Source: Azadirachta indica (taxonomy: Eukaryota > Streptophyta > Magnoliopsida > Sapindales > Meliaceae). From it: a stretch of 64,000 nt of DNA. The translations under genes and the position numbers were made by a program. The DNA lies in contig CM040450.1 of assembly GCA_022749755.1 (NCBI GenBank), positions 627,452 to 691,451 of the forward strand. The letters are read 5' to 3'. Below, one piece after another: positions 56,640 to 64,000 of the stretch (the first letter of the stretch is position 1; each line of letters starts with the position of its first letter). A model generated the notes under the pieces. That model did not search any database, was not told where the DNA came from, and was given only the letters and a program-made list of their open reading frames with translations.

Positions 56640-56770
56640 TTATAGGATAAAGACTTTTATAGTCCTAAAGATTTAACCCAATATACTCTTATTAATTTTA
56701 ATAATATTTAAAAAGTCACTTTATTAAAAATGATATTATACGTGTCATAATATTACTAGATAAAAAAAAT
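56640..56770. mobile_element. AT-rich long-TIR MITE, partial copy
   Basis: Only the left arm remains (GGATAAAGACTTTTATAGTCC, AATATACTCTTATTAATTTT). The rest is replaced by unrelated sequence from about 56770. Confidence 0.55.
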
Positions 56771-57815
56771 ATTGACTATTCTTGTAGAACCCTTGGATTA
56801 ATCTTTTATCTTTTTTGATAAAAGTTGGGCATTGATGAGTGTTAAAAAAAAAAAAATCCCCTAGTTCACTCATAAAACAGACCGTTTTGTAATATAATAT
56901 TTAAAAAAAAAAAGGGCTGCTCCATTTATATATAAAAGTTAGATGTGAGCGGGAGTCTTGTGGGTTATTTTATTGCTAGCTAGTATTATAAAAGTTGAAC
57001 GTTGAATGTGAAAGCCGGTGTTTTTGGGGAAAAGTTGGTGAGTGGGAGACTCGTGGGGTCAATTTACCGAAGACTGCAATTTGCGTCATTTAAATATTAT
57101 TAACAGGCCATTCTTTAAATTTTTTATTACTGTAATTGTAAAATCTACAAAAATAATACGAAATTCAAAATGAAAATCCATTTCCATCCCTCGTGTTAAA
57201 ATATTTATGTCATCAATAATTGTGTAGTGCCAAGATTTGCGCACGTTTTTGCGATGATGTTGACGGTTCTTTTCGTCTTTTTCTCTAGTTTGGATGTATC
57301 CCGTAAACTCAACACTGACTCGGGTTCCTTGTTATTTAATTACTTTGATTTTAAGTTGGTGCGTTTTTTGGTAGGGAGCACAAATCGAGGAATATTTTTT
57401 AAACATATTTCACACGTATTTCGAATTAATTGTTGAATTTTACACGTTTGGTTAACTTCAATTATTGTTGTGGTTTTTTAATTAGAAAATCTTATCCCTT
57501 GAATTTTTTATATATTACAACTTTTGGATTAGTAATATTTATCTCAAATATTTCCTAAAAATTTGAAGGGAGAGTATCCATTATTTTTTTTATTTAATAT
57601 CTTATTACTTCTTTATATTTTATCTAATATTTTATCATCTCTCTAATTTTTATTTTTTTCAATTTTGTCCTTCACTTTAATTGATTTATAAATGATAAAA
57701 TAAAAAATATTAAAAATATTAAAAGGTAAAATCAAAACTCAAGGAATAATAAGACATTAGTTCAAAAAGAAGGGGGGTAATATACATTCTCCTAAATTTA
57801 AACATCATAGTTATA
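56771..57815. other. Intergenic region
   Basis: No supported gene. A slightly GC-richer patch (56950-57430) contains the open frame 57227-57436, which I do not recognise and consider non-coding. Confidence 0.45.
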
Positions 57816-57819
57816 ATAT

Positions 57820-58190
57820 ACTTTAAATATTTGTATAATGTGTGTGATATCCAATATGTAATAGGCCCTATACAATGTGCCTAATATCAATATATAATAT
57901 ATCCTAAGAGTTTAAATAGCACAATTGTACTATACTTTAGATATTTACGCATTATGTGTATGATATCTTTAATTTATAGATTAATATTTAGCTCAGGTAT
58001 CTATTTAAAGTTTAGATATGACGTTTAATAGTATATTCCATACATCTATGCACAATATGTGATATCTTCAATATGTAATAGACACGTAATGTGCAGATTA
58101 TTTCTAATATGTAGTTCACTTGAAAGTTTAGATATGACAGTTATAGTACAACCTAAATATCTACACTGAATCTGATAGGTATAACTAGAG
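57820..58190. repeat. Hairpin repeat cluster B
   Basis: About five copies of the same motif (near 57829, 57870, 57940, 58040, 58085), for example ATGCACAATATGTGATATC and ACGTAATGTGCAGATTA, joined by TAAGAGTTTAAATAGCAC-like linkers. More diverged than clusters A and C. Confidence 0.65.
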
Positions 58191-58236
58191 GTGACAATTT
58201 TGAACATATCCCATAAACTGAACATAAACACGACAC

Positions 58237-58567
58237 AATACAATTAATAAATAGGTTTGATATCTTCATTTTACTATAATCTATCATCAAGTAGAACATT
58301 AACAATGTTTAGTCCATTTCCACGTGTTTATTTTCTATTAAGCGTTTTATTTTTATTTTATAGGTATTGAGATATTTTTATTTTACTATAATCTATCACA
58401 AAGCTAATGATTCAGGTTAACTTAATATAATACAATTAATAAATGGGTTTGATATCTTCATTTTACTATAATCTATCATCAAGTAGAACATTTAACAATG
58501 TTTAGTCCATTTCTACATGTTTATTTTCTATTAAGCGTTTTATTTTTATTTTATAGGTATTGAGGTA
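58237..58567. repeat. Near-identical 139-bp duplication, 192-bp period
   Basis: 58237-58375 and 58429-58567 differ at only about five positions, both spanning AATACAATTAATAAATRGG to TATTTTATAGGTATTGAG. The spacer repeats ATTTTACTATAATCTATCA again. Much fresher than the surrounding repeats. Confidence 0.92.
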
Positions 58568-60410
58568 TTTTGACGAAAAAACATAAAAACGGAGCACAAG
58601 TGTATGTTCGCGAACCTCTCCATCAATTTTGGGATAAAGCAACAAGTAGCAAAAATAGACAATTTGAATATGGTGTATTAGAATGATGGTAACTTTATCT
58701 ACATAACATGAAATTGTGATCTATTTATTGTGTTGGAAACTAGACATCTGAAGCTTTAAAATGATATGTCATGGGATAAGTCATGTGTTGTGCCATTGAT
58801 TTTGTCACCTCAGCACCTTTATGCCCCTACGTAGCGCACATGCTCCATCTTGATGCTAAATAACACCTAAACTCGATTTTTGGCCCTTTGATCATAATTG
58901 AATGGCTTGATATGGACCTATCCTAGGTTTTCATACTACTCTAACATCAGCTACCATTATTCAATTTTAGAAAAGAGTTTTTAGAATGAGAAAGAAAAAA
59001 AGGAAGAGATTTCTAATGAGAGAAAGTTGGATGGTCAATACATTCTTGAAGGAAACTAGGAGATTTCTTGAAGAATTATGGATTTGAAGTATCAATCAAC
59101 CTAGTTCTATCTCTTTATCTCTTAACTTCTCTTGAATTCTGTTTGGGTTTTATTATTTATTTTATTTGTTGAATGATAAATTTTAAGATGATGTGGATGT
59201 TGAATATTGATATGCTAAGCTAAACTCTCTATTCTAGAGTCTTGATGTAACCTAGTTAGATTATATTTTGATTAATTGGAAATTTGTTAATATACGTATG
59301 TTTTATTTATTTATGTTTTATTATACTCAAAGTTTTGTAATTTATTGGAAAATTAATTAGTTGATTAATCATGAATGAATAAATGCTTATAAGAGATTAA
59401 TTTGTTCATTAGAATAAAAAAAATATAGTTTACGAACATTGAGAGTCCAAGAAAATGTTAATGTCTAAATAATCAAATTAATACTAGGAACATTAAGATA
59501 CGGGGAGGTGATTAAGTCTTTGATTATTAATAACTAGTAAAGCTAAAAGAATGTTTAATTAATCTAGTCAGACTGGGATGCGTTTGACAAAAACTCAAGT
59601 TCAAACCCAGCCTGAAACTAGATTTGTTTTTTACAAATTGGACTCGGCTCGAACTCGGGTTTAATATTTTTGCTCCAAGTCAAAACTCGGCTAAGACCGG
59701 GTCGGGTAAAAAATCTGAGTTTTAAAAGTTGAGAATAATATAAAATTTTTTATTATTTTTTATTTTTGGGCCGGGTCAAATTCAACCCCACTTCAAATTA
59801 TTTGAAACTCAATCGACCCGAATTTGATCTAGAACTGGGGTCAAGCCGAGGCTTGACCTGAGTCAAGTTTTAGTTAAAAAAAATTTGGGTTCTATCCAAT
59901 CTATATTTAGGGTTGAATTTGACTTGACCCTAAAAACCAGGTTTTATCTAGGCCGAACCAGACTTAGATTTTTTTACCAAGTATAGATAGTGATATCGAC
60001 TAGGTTGGTTAGTCATAAGACTTAGTTTGATAGTCAGGAGAGATAACCAAGTTAAGTTATATCTAGTGATTGGTGAATTGAAATAGAAAATATTAAAAAT
60101 TCCCAATTACGATAAACATAATGATAAACACGTGAAGTCAAGCCCCCAAAATCATCTCCATATCAATTTCACACTTTTGCTCTATTACCTCTATTTCTTA
60201 TTTGTTATTCTTGTTTTAAATTAGGTGAATTTAGTTTATTATTTTATTAATTCCATCTCTCAAATTTAGATTGCCTAGATAAAGTTTGATTTACCATAAT
60301 TGTAGTAATTAATTTAAAACTCTAAAAACTCAATTCTGATGGGTACGATAACTTTATTTCTTACACTTTACTACTTATATGACCCCGTACACTTGTGGGT
60401 TGCGTGGATT
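58568..60410. mobile_element. Probable gypsy LTR relic
   Basis: Noncoding sequence with phrases I associate with plant gypsy LTR ends: AAGTGTATGTTCGCGAACC near 58597, and TGGGTACGATAACTTTATT with ACCCCGTACACTTG near 60340-60395. No partner LTR or coding part was found, so it may be a solo or truncated LTR. Recognition only. Confidence 0.35.
59575..59965. repeat. GGGTCGGGT-type motif island
   Basis: A GC-richer segment inside the relic with many short variants of CTCGGGTTT, CGGGTCGGGT, GGGCCGGGTC, GACCCGAA on both strands. Such motif-dense stretches occur in the subterminal regions of plant hAT-like elements. Terminal repeats were not found. Confidence 0.45.
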
Positions 60411-60814
60411 GATAACAAAATTATAATGATGTGATATGATTAATAATTGGATCAGGTGAGATTTAAAAATCTTAACACGTGAATCCATTTATAACACAAT
60501 TAATTATTTAAATAATTATTTTATTTTAACTCATTTGTAATTAATATATTTGTCATATTTTTACCTATTAAAAATATTTAAATATTTTAAAAAGTATTTA
60601 ATACTATTTAGAATAAAATTTATTAGTATTGGGATGAGTAATAGTATAAATATTTTAAAATATATTAAAAAAATTAAACAAGTGACACAATTATTAAATC
60701 AATAATTTATTTAATAAATGAGTTAGTTTTAGATTAGCTTAAAATATATTATACATTTCTTTGATACACATGAATACGACACACTAATCTGAATTGCCAC
60801 CCATAATTATATTA

Positions 60815-61320
60815 TACTCTAAATATCTATATACAATACATGCGTTATCTTCAATATATATATAGACCCCAAAAATCTACGCACAATGTGTGCGATATTA
60901 ATACATCATTGTGTGATATCTACAATATGTGGGCCCAATGGCAAAGCGCCACAATTTGGTTAAAAATTTTTATTATACGATTTATGTTTTAGCTTGCCCT
61001 ACATCTTTGCAAAATTATCAATTTACCCCTTGATTTTTTAATTATTTTTACAATGTTAACTATTATCTTTCCCATTTAAATATTTTGGCCTCCTTGATTA
61101 TTCATTTTTAGCTTGCCCCTATGTAAACCCTAGACATCTATACAAAATACATGCAATATCTCTAATATGTAATACATCTCAATAGATCCCAGATGTCTAC
61201 TGCACAATGTATGCGATATCTTTAATATGTAGTATACTTTAGGAGTTTAAATATGATAGTTATAGTACACTCTAGACATCTAAGCATAATGTGTGTGATA
61301 TCTTTCATATATTAAAAGGA
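60815..61320. repeat. Hairpin repeat cluster C
   Basis: About five copies (near 60825, 60874, 61133, 61193, 61275). The copy at 60881-60895 (CGCACAATGTGTGCG) is a perfect 6-bp-arm, 3-nt-loop hairpin. MITE-like insert at about 60930-61125, as in cluster A. Confidence 0.75.
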
Positions 61321-61720
61321 TATTTGGCCACACAATGGATGGAAAACCTTACAATAAAGAGGAGGAATCCTACCACTCAAATATGCTTCCTCCTTAAGGA
61401 GTGTGTTCTTAGCTACCATCTAGCCACAGGCAGCTGGATGGCATAGTTGTGGTTGAAATGTGGTAAATTTTGTATTCGGATTTTGCTTTGTTAGTGAATT
61501 TTTTATTTTCTTAATTTTTAATTAATCATCTAAATAATGGGTAAGTTTGATTTTGGTACTCATAGAAATATAATATTTTGCAATAAAATTTTATAGGATG
61601 AAAACTTTGTAGTCCTAAAGATTTGGCCTAATACACTTTTATTAATCTTAATAATTTCAAAGATACTTGAAAAGTCAATTTATGAGAAAAAACTAAATTA
61701 TACCACTGTACAATTATAAT
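60815..61720. repeat. ~0.9-kb direct duplication, copy 2
   Basis: Partner of 55869-56770, about 4.95 kb downstream, same orientation. Confidence 0.8.
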
Positions 61721-62340
61721 TATCTAATAAAAATAATTTTTAAATCTGTAAAATTTTGTTAAAAAAAATATTTACCTAAAATATATTAATAAAATAAATG
61801 ATAATATTATTGTAATAATACATGAATAAAATAATTATATTGTAATTATTTGTAGAAATGCACATTTACATATTTGCAAAATAATTATAATACAATTTTA
61901 ATTTTGTATTAAAAGTTAAATAAAAATAAAGCAGAAATAAATATTAATTCATTGGGAAAATAATATTTTATAAATTTATTTATTTTATAACATATTTATG
62001 ATACAACGTTTCAATTATCTTGCAATATAAAATAATTTACATATAATTAAAATATAAATAAAATAAGAAAAATAAAATATCAATAAAAATAAAATAAATT
62101 ATAATATGTTAATAAATTTATATTATGTTTGTTCTTCAAATTAATATTATTATTTATTTTACTAATAAATTTTAGATAAATATATTATATTTTATTAAAT
62201 TTTAGAGGTTTAATAATTATTTTATAAAGATATTATTATTAAATTTGAATAAAATTTAATTTTTTTGAGTACTTTACAATCCTTAGAACTAATAAGAATA
62301 TAAGCCAACCCTTTGAGACTAAAATGTTTTTACCTAATTT
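61600..62340. mobile_element. AT-rich long-TIR MITE, copy 3
   Basis: Left GGATGAAAACTTTGTAGTCC; right CCCTTTGAGACTAAAATG then GTTTTTACC, complementary to the family's left end. Same interior composition as the copies at 43185 and 49275. Confidence 0.65.
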
Positions 62341-64000
62341 TCTATTTATAGTTTCATGTTTTTAACTTAGCAAGATTTTAATCTCTAAAAAGAGTAAATA
62401 ATAGGTTTAAAATAATAAATTTGATTTGACATCCTTGAAAGCAAAGGTTCCAATTGAAAGTAAAAATAAATAAATAAAGGAAACCCTAATTCTTCACCGA
62501 AAAATTAAAAGATACAGAACTTGTACTTAAAAAGGAAAAAGGAAAATTTATTTTAAAAATCTTATCAAAACGTAGAAATTTAAAGGAATCAATTTGTCTA
62601 TTTGACATTGGCAAAAATATTTGTTTTGCTCAATTTATTTATGGTTATTTTTATCTCACTACTTTAATTTTGATATTTAAATGTGATAGAATAAGTATCA
62701 AAAAAATAATACAACACTATTTAACTATAAAAACTATTACCTCGGTCTATCGGATTTGTTAACCGCAACAAAGAATAAATTATGTCTAGAATATTTGATA
62801 ATAATGATATAAATAAATAAAAAAAATATCAAATAAATGTACATCCAACAATATAAAATTAAAGTTGTATTTAAAGTATTATGGATAGATCCTATATAAT
62901 TATTAAATTAATAATTAAATAAACATTAATAATTGTATATTATATATATGATAATATGATATATATATATACAAATTAAATTTTTCTAAAATTTACATTG
63001 CCTTTAAATGTTGACATTAAAAATACAAATTAGAAAAAAAAAATTAATAGTAATTTGAATGCATGTGACAATAATAAAATATTTTATGTTTATGCCAAGA
63101 CTATCGCATATTTCATGTTACTCTAAATGTAATGAAATTGTTGATATCAATTGAACTATTTTATCTTAAAGTAGATTATGATAACAATAATTTGACTATT
63201 TTACCTTTTGCAATGCAAGAAAGCCAAATTACTCATAAAGTTACCTTAAATTAATCTTTATGTCATTTTATTTTTAAATATTTCACATTACCACTCAACT
63301 AAAGGAAGAGCAATACATAATTCATGCCCTCAAATTGAAGGTGTGTGTTTGAGTTCTACTTCTTCATAGAACTTATTTTGGTTGATATATGGAGTTTCTT
63401 TCGTACCAATATATAGATGGGTCATATCTCACTAAAATAATATTTTACTGAAATAGATTTATGAAATAAATTACATAAATAATTAAAATTATATTTTTCA
63501 TTAAATTACACAAAATTTTAAATTCAATTATACAAATTAACTTCCTTTGTTGTTTGTTCTTCATGAATCATTGATATAAACAAGCACCCTATGATTTGAT
63601 TTGACAAATAACTTGTTTATATAACATTTAAATAAAATTTAGGGACTTTGGTGATAATTAATTCTTTAATTTGAAGGTGGATTTCCAAAACTTTAATAAA
63701 ATAATACTAGCTTCTCTTTATATGATTCTTGGTATAACTAGCTGAGACTTTTTCTTGACAGAGATAAAATTTTACTTTTTAAATAAAAGATTTATAAAGA
63801 TTGATTAATTAAAATGATCAATTATTTTGCTTGTAAATGTCAACTTGGCTGTAAATGATTCCTTAACTTTATTTTATACCAAAGCGTCTCCTTTATTTGT
63901 TCTTTTGAATGATTTTTTCTTTATTTAATCAAAGCTTTATTGTTAACAAAAGAAAATCCAATTTTAATTTGATGGCAGATAAACAATTAATTTATTAAAA
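62341..64000. other. AT-rich intergenic region
   Basis: No gene supported. At 63300-63355 GAAGGTGTGTGTTTGAGTTC resembles a tRNA B-box context (possible SINE relic), unsupported by a second copy. Runs into the right edge of the window. Confidence 0.45.

Larger units (their letters stand above)
55869..56770. repeat. ~0.9-kb direct duplication, copy 1
   Basis: Matches 60815-61720 in the same orientation through the hairpin repeats, the inserted MITE-like segment, a CATCTAGCCA-like block (ATCTAGCCAAAGGCGGCTG here) and the start of the AT-rich long-TIR MITE. Roughly 80% alike by eye. The left limit is the gap. Confidence 0.8.

Noticed and set aside
57227..57436. Open frame of 69 codons with a hydrophobic N-terminus
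   Set aside because: No family resemblance, no splice or promoter context, and AT-rich surroundings; likely chance.
63300..63360. tRNA gene or SINE suggested by GTTTGAGTTC
   Set aside because: Only a weak B-box match; no A-box, cloverleaf, second copy or target duplication.

Overview
This is an AT-rich, gene-poor stretch of a eudicot-type plant nuclear genome. Evidence: plant Ty1/copia and Ty3/gypsy retrotransposons with plant-type primer binding sites, long-TIR MITEs, and a spliced plant A-type cytochrome P450. No rRNA, tRNA, CRISPR array or bacterial-type gene was seen. The species cannot be named from the sequence. A 100-base run of N (55769-55868) marks an assembly gap.

One gene looks intact: a two-exon, 510-residue microsomal P450 of CYP76A type on the minus strand (44389-45998). 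It has a TATA box, and its membrane anchor, hinge, I-helix, ExxR, PERF and heme-Cys motifs are all in place. A paralogue at 3256-14286 is dead. It lost its start codon and core promoter, has an early stop and damaged I-helix and heme motifs, and is split by two separate Copia elements, one in exon 2 and one in exon 1. The duplication includes 3' flanking DNA (about 1575-1870 versus 44060-44300).

Layout: 1-3250, a palindromic tandem array, a MITE inside an unrecognised open frame, duplicated flank and a ~140-bp tandem array. 3256-14286, the P450 pseudogene with its two Copia elements. 14772-23997, a Tat-like gypsy element (TSD ATTAC) that has lost its reverse transcriptase and carries a ten-unit 95-bp tandem array and an antisense ORF. 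25719-40385, an Athila-like gypsy element in minus orientation. Its 3' LTR holds a 4.9-kb Tork-like Copia (TSD CAATC) and a 1.9-kb gag-only LTR element; its 5' LTR holds a hAT-like MITE. 40480-43880, gag and zinc-finger relics and long-TIR MITEs. 44389-46073, the intact P450 and promoter. 46080-53440, AT-rich intergenic DNA with MITEs, nested inverted repeats and short duplications. 53443-55768, the 5' part of a SIRE-like Copia cut by the gap. 55869-62340, clusters of an unusual hairpin-bearing repeat, a direct duplication of about 0.9 kb, a recent 192-bp-period duplication and a probable gypsy LTR relic. 62340-64000, AT-rich DNA without a recognisable gene.

Element borders were set by matching the two LTRs, the TG...CA termini, target-site duplications and, where possible, the uninterrupted paralogous sequence as an empty site. 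All alignments were done by eye; identities are estimates.
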